Made by a program: the position numbers and the translations under genes. Of a DNA stretch of 64,000 nucleotides, positions 57,278 through 64,000 are shown piece by piece. This DNA comes from Sphingorhabdus lacus (lineage in GTDB: Bacteria > Pseudomonadota > Alphaproteobacteria > Sphingomonadales > Sphingomonadaceae): assembly GCF_009768975.1 (NCBI RefSeq), contig NZ_CP035733.1, forward strand, positions 1,240,001 through 1,304,000. The letters are read 5' to 3'. Numbering within the stretch: the first letter of the stretch is position 1; each line of letters starts with the position of its first letter. The notes beneath the pieces are model-generated. The model was not told the origin of the DNA. It saw only the letters and a program-made list of their open reading frames with translations, and did no database searches.

Positions 57278-57589
57278 TTAATGTCCGCGACGATATTCGC
57301 GGTGATAGCTATCACGGTCGCGGCGATGATGACGGTCGTCACGGTGGCGATTACGCTCGCGGTAATGACGACGCGGCTGCCGGTCGTAATCGTCGTAATA
57401 GCGATCTGCATAGTCATAATTGTAACCGCGGCGCACCGGCTGATAATAACCATAGCCGCCATATCCGCTACCAATGCTGATACTGACCCCGCCATGACCG
57501 CGACTGTGATGTCTATCGCGCGCAGACGCGGGAGAGGCCACCATTGCTGCGACGGTAGCGGTTACAATGAACATGAATTTCATTTTCAT
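57278..57589 (-). CDS. Exported Arg/Tyr/His-rich protein
   Basis: About 103 residues with signal MKMKFMFIVTATVAAMVASPASA. The mature protein is low complexity: HHSRGHGG, a Gly/Tyr stretch (GSGYGGYGYYQPVRRGYNYDYADRY), then Arg/His/Asp repeats (RERNRHRDDRHHRRDRDSYHREYRRGH). This could bind metal or coat the envelope. Related in style to the His/Gly-rich lipoprotein of block B. No family recognised; several ATGs in the first seven codons leave the start slightly uncertain. Confidence 0.6.
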   Translation of the reverse strand: MKMKFMFIVTATVAAMVASPASARDRHHSRGHGGVSISIGSGYGGYGYYQPVRRGYNYDYADRYYDDYDRQPRRHYRERNRHRDDRHHRRDRDSYHREYRRGH

Positions 57590-57770
57590 AGCACTGCTCA
57601 CTTTATCAAAACGCCCAAGATGGGCGGTTCATGAAATCGGTATATTGTTGTCGAAATGAACTGGCAGTTAACTATTTTCGATGTGTTCTGGTGTTTGCCA
57701 GCGACCATCTACTAACCGGCACTAGGCAAATCCGACGTTAGCGCGCAGCAGCTTGCCGTAATGGCTGACC

Positions 57771-58736
57771 CTAAGCAGCCACAGCCCGTCCAAGCCTTGG
57801 AATGGTTCGGATGTAGAAAAGTTCGCTGATGAGTTCGACCAACGTCTGCGTCACGATGATTGCGGGTAAAACGGGAAGCGCGCCGGGCACGGCAAGAGCC
57901 AGCGGCAGTACGACAAGCGAGTTGCGTGTTGCGGTGCTGAAGGCAACTGCGCGCCCCTCCTCGGCCTTTAGTCGAAACGCTCGCGCCACCGCCCATCCGG
58001 TGAAAGGAGCGAGGACTGCGAAGGCAACGTAGAACGGGACGACGAACAGGACCGCATCCAAGGCTTGCCCAAGTTGCGGTACGACGGCGGCGACCACGGC
58101 GAAGAGTACAAATGCGGTCGCTGGCACGGGGAGAACACCTAGGATCGACGAGACCCGCGCGCCGAGCGACACGCGGGCAGCCCATAACTGGACGAGGCCT
58201 GCGAACACCAGCGGGATGACGATCAGCCACAAGAACGCATGAATGAACGGGCCGGCACGGACGAGCTCGGCGGCGGCGTCACCTAGAATCAGGCGCAGAT
58301 AAACTGGCAACAATGCCATCTGGAGCAAAAGCAGCGTGGGCGTCGCCGCAAGCAATAATTTGGCGTCGGCGCGACCGAGATGAGCGAAGGTAACGACGTA
58401 GTCGATGCAAGGGGTCAAAAGCACCAAGAGAACTCCCAACCGGATTAACGGGTCGACGGGAAGGAGTTGTGCAAGCACTGCAACGAGTAGCGGAATCGCT
58501 ACAAAGTTTGCGGCGAGCAGCGCCGATGTAAAACGCCACCGCGTGAGTGCGCGCCCAAGATCGGCGAGCGGAACCTGTAGGAAGGTTACAAACAGCATGA
58601 AGGCAAGCGCGGGATTGATTGTCGCTTCGAAAACCATTGTCGCCGGAGCTATCAGAGCGAAAACTGCGCCAGCGACGACTGAATTAAAGTATATAGGCAC
58701 TTGGCGTGTTTCGAGTAAATCTCTCACCCGTTGCAT
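57771..58736 (-). CDS. BASS-family transporter, arsenic-resistance type
   Basis: 321 residues, ten membrane segments, of the bile acid/arsenite/riboflavin transporter superfamily. VLLTPCIDYVVTFAHLGRADAKLLLAATP and FSTATRNSLVVLPLALA match the branch annotated as arsenic resistance proteins, related to but distinct from ACR3. A Cys lies in segment IV (TPCIDYV) as in arsenite carriers. Substrate is inferred. Third gene of block D, 43 bases after the FTR1 gene; the 180 bases beyond it hold nothing I can name. Confidence 0.78.
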   Translation of the reverse strand: MQRVRDLLETRQVPIYFNSVVAGAVFALIAPATMVFEATINPALAFMLFVTFLQVPLADLGRALTRWRFTSALLAANFVAIPLLVAVLAQLLPVDPLIRLGVLLVLLTPCIDYVVTFAHLGRADAKLLLAATPTLLLLQMALLPVYLRLILGDAAAELVRAGPFIHAFLWLIVIPLVFAGLVQLWAARVSLGARVSSILGVLPVPATAFVLFAVVAAVVPQLGQALDAVLFVVPFYVAFAVLAPFTGWAVARAFRLKAEEGRAVAFSTATRNSLVVLPLALAVPGALPVLPAIIVTQTLVELISELFYIRTIPRLGRAVAA

Positions 58737-58779
58737 GAACCCGTCGCCTTACATCTAAAATGGTCTAGAAGTTCGCTTA

Positions 58780-60714
58780 TCAGGCCGGCGCATTCAATGC
58801 AGCCCCTCGTCGCAAATTGAACCAAAATCCCACAACGAGGACGGCCAGCATGACGGCCTGCGCCAATAAAGGTTCCGTTGCGGGAAAAATTCCCAATGAT
58901 CCTATGCGCGGGAACCCGTCCAGTGAATTTATGTTGATCAGGCCAGCTTCCTGTAGTGCAGCGACGCCTTTACCGATCAGGATTACCGCAAGGATTGCCA
59001 TGAGCAGCGAACTATAGGCAAAGAACTTCGTGATCGGAAGCCGACGACTATACCGCAACATTGCCCAAGCGATAACACCGAGCAGGGCGATTGCGGTGGC
59101 TGCACCTGCAAACATCACCCCTCCGTTTCCTTGGGCGGAAAGCGCTGCGTAAAATATGATCGTCTCAAAGACCTCTCGGTACACTGCCAAAAAAGCAAGG
59201 CCGAAAAGAAACCATGCCGATCCACGCGTAAGGGCTTTACCAAGTGTCGCCCTGATATATCTCTGCCATTCGTCCGCTTGCGACTTGCCGTGCATCCAGA
59301 TACCAACCGATAAGAGGATGACGGCTGCCAATAACGAACCGAACCCTTCGGTCAGTTCGCGGCTGGCGCCACTGATGCCGATGACAAATGTAGCAGCTAT
59401 CCACGTTGCTACACCTGCAAGAAGAGCCGAGATCCAGCCGCCATGAACATAAGGCAATACATCGGCGCGGTCAGCTTTGCGGAGAAAAGCAATCATTGCG
59501 ACGACAATGAGCAAAGCTTCAAGCCCCTCTCGAAGCAAGATGGTGAGCGCCCCGACAAAAGTTGACGCATCGCTCGCGGCACTGGGCGAGATCGCAACCT
59601 CCGCCTCGCTGAAAAGTCCGTCAAGGACTTCAACTTGGGTTTCGAGTTCGGAAACTGGAACAGCTTTGCTGATGGCTGAACGCAGACCGCCCATTGCGCG
59701 TTCAATACGCGCCATAAGTGCCGCATCGCGGGACGCAAGCATCGGCTCAACAGGTTCAAACCCGTCGAGATAGGCCGACAGCGCCAGTTCTTCGGCTTCA
59801 CCTCGGTTACCGGCCCGATATGCAGCCAGAGACAGGCGTAATTTCTCTCGGGCGACCGCGAGTGATCCGGTAGGGGCTGTAGCAATCGCTTCCGGGTGCG
59901 CGCGTAAATAGGCGATAACAGCATCGGCCTTTTCCTGGCCAACTGCTGCACCCAGCTTGGCTGGCGTGATTGTTGCCAGCGTGGTCAGGTCAGGAATTTC
60001 CTTCCGGATTGAACGATCGCCTTTCCATAGCTTTTCCCCAACACTCGTATCTGTGAACGCAATGCCGCCGCTGTAGTTGGCAAGGGCCCAGCGGTCCTCG
60101 GAAGACAATTGCGAAAACGCCTGCATTGAGGTTCCGTCAAGGCCCTGTGAGATTACTTGATAGAGCGCAAAAAGGCTACGCTGCCGCGCGCGAGATATGT
60201 CCGCGAAAGCTATCGGTGCCGGATCGAGGCCGGCCGCGCTTGGTCCCCGACCATCGCCGGTCGCGCCGTGACAAGCCGCGCAATTTTCTGTGTACAGTTT
60301 TGCGCCATTGGCAAAATCGGGAGCTTTCCTTGGCGCAAGCGTTACCGGATAAGCTACCAACAGCGCGGCCGCCAGCGAGCGAGCATTCTTGGCTACCGTT
60401 TCGGGAGATGCCTTGCCCGCTATTGCTCGCTCAAGTCCGACCGCCTGTCCAACCAGTGCTTGTTGCGCGCCCGTTTTCGGCAACGAAGCAATACGCAGAC
60501 GCGCCGTAGCAGAAAATTCCGTCATCTCCGCATATTCAGCTTCGCTGGTGATCTGGCCGTTCGAAACCGCCCCACTGTAATCGACCGCCACATAATCAAG
60601 CAGTCGCCATACCGTTTGAACATCCCCCGGTACGGCGCGCGCCATAACAGGAAACATAATCCCCAATAGGGTGAATACGAGAATGACGTGTGCTTTGAGG
60701 AGGCGAATGTTCAC
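58780..60714 (-). CDS. Cytochrome c/FTR1-family permease, PbrT-like
   Basis: 644 residues. Signal peptide, then a helical region and a c-type cytochrome domain with CAACH (Cys145, Cys148, His149). The C-terminal third is an FTR1 permease with seven membrane segments and the two REGLE/REVFE motifs (LLREGLEALLIV, VYREVFETIIF). FTR1 proteins take up iron; the close homologue PbrT imports Pb2+ in lead-resistance operons. Between CDF and BASS genes under a MerR promoter, lead is plausible, iron possible. Confidence 0.88.
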   Translation of the reverse strand: MNIRLLKAHVILVFTLLGIMFPVMARAVPGDVQTVWRLLDYVAVDYSGAVSNGQITSEAEYAEMTEFSATARLRIASLPKTGAQQALVGQAVGLERAIAGKASPETVAKNARSLAAALLVAYPVTLAPRKAPDFANGAKLYTENCAACHGATGDGRGPSAAGLDPAPIAFADISRARQRSLFALYQVISQGLDGTSMQAFSQLSSEDRWALANYSGGIAFTDTSVGEKLWKGDRSIRKEIPDLTTLATITPAKLGAAVGQEKADAVIAYLRAHPEAIATAPTGSLAVAREKLRLSLAAYRAGNRGEAEELALSAYLDGFEPVEPMLASRDAALMARIERAMGGLRSAISKAVPVSELETQVEVLDGLFSEAEVAISPSAASDASTFVGALTILLREGLEALLIVVAMIAFLRKADRADVLPYVHGGWISALLAGVATWIAATFVIGISGASRELTEGFGSLLAAVILLSVGIWMHGKSQADEWQRYIRATLGKALTRGSAWFLFGLAFLAVYREVFETIIFYAALSAQGNGGVMFAGAATAIALLGVIAWAMLRYSRRLPITKFFAYSSLLMAILAVILIGKGVAALQEAGLININSLDGFPRIGSLGIFPATEPLLAQAVMLAVLVVGFWFNLRRGAALNAPA

Positions 60715-60738
60715 GGTGAGCGGCCTTTATCTATTTCG

Positions 60739-61371
60739 TTATGCAGTCTCGCGCATGTCAACGCGAGCATGCCGGATAATTTCGAAAGCTGAATGGAGAA
60801 ACAATAATGCAATCACGCCTGCGACCGCAAGATCTGGCCATGCTTGTCCTGTCCATCCGACAAGTGCTGCCGCGAAGATGACGGCCACATTGGCAAGAGC
60901 ATCGTTACGACTGAACAGCCAGACAGCGCGGACATTCGCATCCCCATCACGAAATCTGGAAAGAACCAGTGCGGCGCTGATGTTCACAATAAGAGCAACA
61001 ATACCGATTCCGCCCATCAATTCGGCCTCGGGCGCAACAGCATTGAACGCGCGCCAAGCTGCGAACGCGAGGACCCCGATCCCAAGCGCGCCCAGAAAAA
61101 GCCCTTGTGTCAACGCTATCCGAGCGCGCTCATGTGCCGTCCAGCCCAGCGCCATAAGCCCGACGAGCGTTATCGACCCGTCGCCAATGAAATCCAGCGC
61201 GTCCGCCTTCAGGGCCTGGCTGTTGGCGATGAACCCACCTAATATCTCGCAAACCCCGAAACCCAGGTTGAGGATCACGACGATCCATAATGCACGGGCA
61301 TAAGCCGGGTCTTTTTCAGCCCTTTTGGTATCACCTGTGCAGCCACAATCGCTCGTGTTTGTTTCGCTCAT
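60739..61371 (-). CDS. CDF-type cation transporter (block D)
   Basis: 210 residues from the ATG at 61371 (MSETNTSDCGCTGDTK). The Cys9/Cys11 pair recalls the Cys-rich start of the block C paralogue. Six membrane segments, with KADALDFIGDGSI and FSRNDALANVAVIF as metal-site segments and no long C-terminal domain. The frame extends 46 codons upstream across the promoter and is not coding there. First gene of block D. Confidence 0.88.
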   Translation of the reverse strand: MSETNTSDCGCTGDTKRAEKDPAYARALWIVVILNLGFGVCEILGGFIANSQALKADALDFIGDGSITLVGLMALGWTAHERARIALTQGLFLGALGIGVLAFAAWRAFNAVAPEAELMGGIGIVALIVNISAALVLSRFRDGDANVRAVWLFSRNDALANVAVIFAAALVGWTGQAWPDLAVAGVIALLFLHSAFEIIRHARVDMRETA

Positions 61372-61377
61372 AATTGG

Positions 61378-61408
61378 TGTATAATTCCTCCAGTAGCTGT
61401 AGGAGCAA
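61378..61408 (-). promoter_or_regulatory. MerR-type promoter/operator of block D
   Basis: Minus strand: -35 TTGCTC (61408-61403), a 19-base spacer, and -10 TATACA (61383-61378). The region between carries the interrupted dyad CTCC-TAC-AGCT-ACT-GGAG. Position, spacing and orientation equal those of the block C operator; the -10 lies only 7 bases before the CDF ATG, so the leader is very short or translation starts differently. Confidence 0.8.
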
Positions 61409-61444
61409 GCGAAATCTTGCGAATCGCTTGCATTAAGGAAAGAG

Positions 61445-61879
61445 ATGTCCGTCCAAAAATCTACTTTGATCGGTGATCTTGCGCGGCGAACTGGCACAAA
61501 AATCAACACGGTCCGCTTTTATGAAGAGATCGGCCTGATGCCAAAGGCGGCTAGGACGGCAGCAGGGCGGCGAATATATGCCGAAGCTGATTTTCGGCGG
61601 CTCTCATTTATTCGCCATAGTCGGGGATTGGGTTTCTCGATCGACGAAATCAGATCACTCATGGCATTGTCAGACCAGCCAGATCAAGATTGCGCAGAAG
61701 CGGCAATGATTGCCCGTCGTCATCTCAATAGCATTGAAGATCGTATCGCAAAACTTGAGGCTTTACAAAGTCAATTGACAGAAATTGCAACCTCTTGCGC
61801 AGGTGGGCGCGCCGCTGATTGTAGCATCATCGAAGCTATTGTCGGAATCGGCGGAGCCAGTGAGTTCCTTGCCGAATAG
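61445..61879 (+). CDS. MerR-family metal regulator (block D)
   Basis: 144 residues. The N-terminal winged helix (LIGDLARRTGTKINTVRFYEE), the coiled dimer helix, and Cys83, Cys118 and Cys126 (QDCAEA, SCAGGRAADC) place it with the Zn/Cd/Pb/Cu sensing group. AGGAAAGAG precedes the ATG. Divergent from the CDF-FTR1-BASS genes with the shared operator between. Metal not fixed by sequence alone; lead or cadmium fit the neighbours. Confidence 0.9.
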   Translation: MSVQKSTLIGDLARRTGTKINTVRFYEEIGLMPKAARTAAGRRIYAEADFRRLSFIRHSRGLGFSIDEIRSLMALSDQPDQDCAEAAMIARRHLNSIEDRIAKLEALQSQLTEIATSCAGGRAADCSIIEAIVGIGGASEFLAE

Positions 61880-61996
61880 CCTAACAATATTGGCGTTATT
61901 TTTATATTGTAACCTTCGTCAAATGCATGATCGGAATGACAAGCGACAGCCGACGCTACCCCTACCTGCTTATATTCGGACTGTCCTATTCATATG

Positions 61997-63454
61997 CTAT
62001 CCAGCGCAGCAGGACAGCCTTGCTACATCCCTGTCGAATGTCTGCGCCGCCAATTTCAGGCCTTCGACATTGGTGAGATATGGAAAGATTGTCGCGCCAA
62101 GATCGGCTGCCGTCATTCCGCATTTGATCGCCAGAACCAACGTCTGAATAGAGTCCGCGCCTTCGGGGGCCATGATCTGGCCACCAAGCAGACGGTCGGT
62201 TGCTTTATCCGCAACCAGCTTGATGAGCCCGCGCGTGTCACGCGCTGCCAATGCCCGTGGAACAGCGTCGAGCGGGAGAAGCGACACTTTGACGTCCAGT
62301 CCCTTCGCTCGGGCTACCGTTTCCGTGAGGCCGACAGCTGCAACTTGCGGGTCGGTGAACACAACAGATGGCATCACACTATTATCATAGCGATGCTGGT
62401 TTCCTTGAACCGCGTTGCGTGCGGCCAGCTTAGCGCCGTAGGCGGCCATGTAGACGAACTGGTCTCGGCCCGTGACATCGCCAGCAGCGTAAACGCCTGG
62501 GGCGGTCGTTTCGAGATAATCATCGACGATGACACCTCCGCCTTCGACGACACCGATGCCATGCTCTACCAAGCCTAGACCATCGCTGTTCGCACGGCGT
62601 CCGGTGGCGATCAGCACTTGTTGCGCCGAGATGATCTTAATCGCAGCGACAGTGTCAAAATGGTCTCCGCTGTCGCAGGATAGGGTCTCGCAAGTCAACT
62701 CGATCCCTTCGCCCGCGCGGTCAATGCGCTGATAGGCGACACCGGCACACACCCGCACACCTTCGGCTTCGAGATAGGATTGCAGTGCTGCGCTCACTTC
62801 GGGGTCCATTTCGGGGAGCAGGCGGCTGCGGCAACAGATGGTAACAGCTACACCAAGGCGCGCGAACATCTGCCCCAGCTCAACGCCGATGACGCCGCCA
62901 CCGATCACGAGCAGCGATTTTGGAAGACGATCAAGTGCCAAAGCCGAAGTGCTGGTGAGATAGGGAATGCTGTCCAGCCCCGGTATGGGCGGCACTGCGG
63001 CGCGGGCGCCCATCGCCAGTATGACTTTGCCGACCTTTATCGGCGCGTCGCCGACCAGCAGCTCACCACCGGCAAAGCGCGCTCTGTCCTCAATGTAGCT
63101 CACGCCCTCATAGAGGGGCAGAAGGTCAATGTACTTCTTTTGGCGCAGCTCCGCGACCAGATCATCTTTTGACGCAGCGAGCTGTGTCCAGTCGCTTAGC
63201 TCGACACTTCCACCAAGACCCGGAAAGCGCGCGGCGGCGCGTCCGCCATGCACCGCTTCGGCAGCGCGGATAAGCGTTTTGGACGGAACGCAACCGACAT
63301 TGACGCACGTCCCGCCAATTGTGCCATGACCGATCAGTGCGACTTTGACCCCAAGTTCGGCGGCGGTAATCGCGGCGGAGAATCCTGCCGAGCCTGCGCC
63401 GATAACGGCCACGTCGAATTTGTCCTGCCCAGAGCGGTTGCGACAATCGTTCAT
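61997..63454 (-). CDS. merA: Mercuric reductase
   Basis: NADPH-dependent flavoprotein that reduces Hg2+ to volatile Hg0. 485 residues. FAD motif IGAGSAGFSAA, redox pair GGTCVNVGCVPSK (Cys50, Cys55), NADPH fold IGGGVIGVELGQ, and the C-terminal CC pair (482-483, in RLSCCAG) that receives Hg. No N-terminal HMA domain, so it is the short core form. Last gene of the mer operon in this window; 117 bases separate its end from the convergent MerR gene. Confidence 0.95.
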   Translation of the reverse strand: MNDCRNRSGQDKFDVAVIGAGSAGFSAAITAAELGVKVALIGHGTIGGTCVNVGCVPSKTLIRAAEAVHGGRAAARFPGLGGSVELSDWTQLAASKDDLVAELRQKKYIDLLPLYEGVSYIEDRARFAGGELLVGDAPIKVGKVILAMGARAAVPPIPGLDSIPYLTSTSALALDRLPKSLLVIGGGVIGVELGQMFARLGVAVTICCRSRLLPEMDPEVSAALQSYLEAEGVRVCAGVAYQRIDRAGEGIELTCETLSCDSGDHFDTVAAIKIISAQQVLIATGRRANSDGLGLVEHGIGVVEGGGVIVDDYLETTAPGVYAAGDVTGRDQFVYMAAYGAKLAARNAVQGNQHRYDNSVMPSVVFTDPQVAAVGLTETVARAKGLDVKVSLLPLDAVPRALAARDTRGLIKLVADKATDRLLGGQIMAPEGADSIQTLVLAIKCGMTAADLGATIFPYLTNVEGLKLAAQTFDRDVARLSCCAG

Positions 63455-63492
63455 TGAATTTTGCTTTCCTACAGCGCGAATGCCGCCTTTAA

Positions 63493-63819
63493 TCAGTTTT
63501 GGATGGCCCGCGCCGGATAACCCGCATTGGTTGATGCAGCGGCGATCGCGGCCGCATTGGTTCGGCGCGGATCATATGTGGCACGCGCGGTTTTGGACGC
63601 GAAATCGACACTAACCGCAGTCACGCCAGTCACGCCTTCCATCGCCTTCTTGACGGTGATCGGGCAAGTGGCGCAGGTCATGTTTTCAATGGCAAAGGTG
63701 GTTTGCCGTTGCGCCGTTGCCGCAGCAGGGCGATCTTGCGCCTTACCGCCAACCGCATAGGCGACCCCGCCGCTAGCCGTTACCAGCAGGGCCAATCCGA
63801 TAAGTAGTGATTTTCTCAT
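63493..63819 (-). CDS. merP: Periplasmic mercury-binding protein
   Basis: 108 residues from the ATG at 63819 with signal peptide MRKSLLIGLALLVTASGGVAYA and GGAAG upstream. HMA domain with ENMTCATCPITVKKA; Cys49 and Cys52 bind Hg2+ and pass it to MerT. The frame runs further upstream into merT sequence, which is not part of this gene. Follows merT by 13 bases. Confidence 0.92.
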   Translation of the reverse strand: MRKSLLIGLALLVTASGGVAYAVGGKAQDRPAAATAQRQTTFAIENMTCATCPITVKKAMEGVTGVTAVSVDFASKTARATYDPRRTNAAAIAAASTNAGYPARAIQN

Positions 63820-63832
63820 TGAAAACTTCCTT

Positions 63833-64000
63833 TCAGTAGAACCAAGGCGCCCACCAGTCGATGGTGAGCGCGGGGATGATGATGGCAAGTCCGAACCACA
63901 GCACAGTTTTCGTGGTGCGAGCGGATTGCGGACGCGCGCAGTATGGCCCGTATTCGCAAGCAGGCTTTGACTTGAGATAGACATGCCAGAAGCCATATCC
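63833..64000 (-). CDS. merT: Mercury transport protein (5' end outside window)
   Basis: The last 55 codons before a TGA at 63835-63833 read GYGFWHVYLKSKPACEYGPYC, a loop, and a final membrane helix ending TIDWWAPWFY. This matches the C-terminal end of MerT: the second Cys pair in the cytoplasmic loop (KPACE, PYCAR) and the third helix. The start lies beyond the right edge. It shows the mer operon continues outside, probably with merR. Confidence 0.85.
   Translation of the reverse strand, partial: GYGFWHVYLKSKPACEYGPYCARPQSARTTKTVLWFGLAIIIPALTIDWWAPWFY

Noticed and set aside
57712-58230. 172-codon frame beside the BASS transporter
   Set aside because: Same strand but another frame of the transporter's 3' half, with Arg-rich shadow composition.

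Overview
The window is chromosomal DNA of an alphaproteobacterium, almost certainly a sphingomonad (Sphingomonadales; Sphingopyxis/Sphingorhabdus/Blastomonas-like, genus not resolvable by eye). The evidence is the housekeeping synteny (lptD-surA-pdxA-rsmA; DUF2066-hdaA next to purM-purN), the sphingomonad-style proteins, a high-GC base composition, and a two-piece, circularly permuted tmRNA gene of the alphaproteobacterial type whose tag reads ANDNEALALAA.

Bases 1 to about 33,460 are core genome. In order they hold: the end of ribonuclease D; an I78 inhibitor lipoprotein; hdaA; a DUF2066-like protein; purM and an unusual purN fused to an MmcQ/YjbR domain; a Kelch-type protein; ndk; a lipoprotein; holC-pepA; lptD-surA-pdxA-rsmA (outer-membrane assembly, vitamin B6 and rRNA methylation); an arginine-succinyltransferase cluster (M20 hydrolase, astA, astB); tmRNA; two tandem cysteine desulfurases plus a ferredoxin; an alpha/beta hydrolase; rpiB-glyA; a zinc-ribbon protein; nrdR-trmJ; chorismate mutase; rpsD; an M28 peptidase; an agmatine-to-putrescine cluster (aguA, an exported methyltransferase, aguB); folK; and tRNA-Lys(UUU).

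Directly after the tRNA-Lys gene the content changes completely. From about 33,460 to the right edge everything recognisable is metal or metalloid resistance or is associated with it, so the tRNA looks like the left boundary of a resistance island. No integrase or transposase is visible inside the window, and the right end lies outside it. The island falls into blocks. Block A (42,536 to 33,755, minus strand) has a CzcI-like His-rich protein, czcCBA, HupE/UreJ, a membrane-anchor protein and an NreB-like MFS exporter with a His-rich tail. Block B (44,738 to 42,753, minus) has a His-rich lipoprotein, an SRPBCC protein, DsbB and a DsbA-like protein. Block C (55,983 to 45,129, minus) has a CDF transporter, an SRPBCC-DUF3703 fusion, a second CzcI-like protein, a second czcCBA, an exported protein, a Zn/Cd/Pb P-type ATPase and czcD. 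It starts at a textbook MerR-type promoter (19-bp spacer filled by a dyad) shared with a divergent CadR/PbrR-like regulator. Block D (61,371 to 57,771, minus) has a CDF transporter, a cytochrome c/FTR1 permease (PbrT-like) and an ArsB/ACR3-like BASS transporter, again with a 19-bp-spacer MerR promoter and a divergent MerR regulator. Block E is the end of a mercury operon, merT (cut by the edge)-merP-merA.

The pieces combine into export at three levels: RND pumps across the envelope, P-type, CDF and MFS pumps across the inner membrane, and mercury reduction in the cytoplasm. They are surrounded by little-studied periplasmic accessories (CzcI-like proteins with a shared C-terminal tail, SRPBCC and DUF3703 domains, a dedicated Dsb pair, His-rich lipoproteins), which are the most promising place for undescribed biology here.
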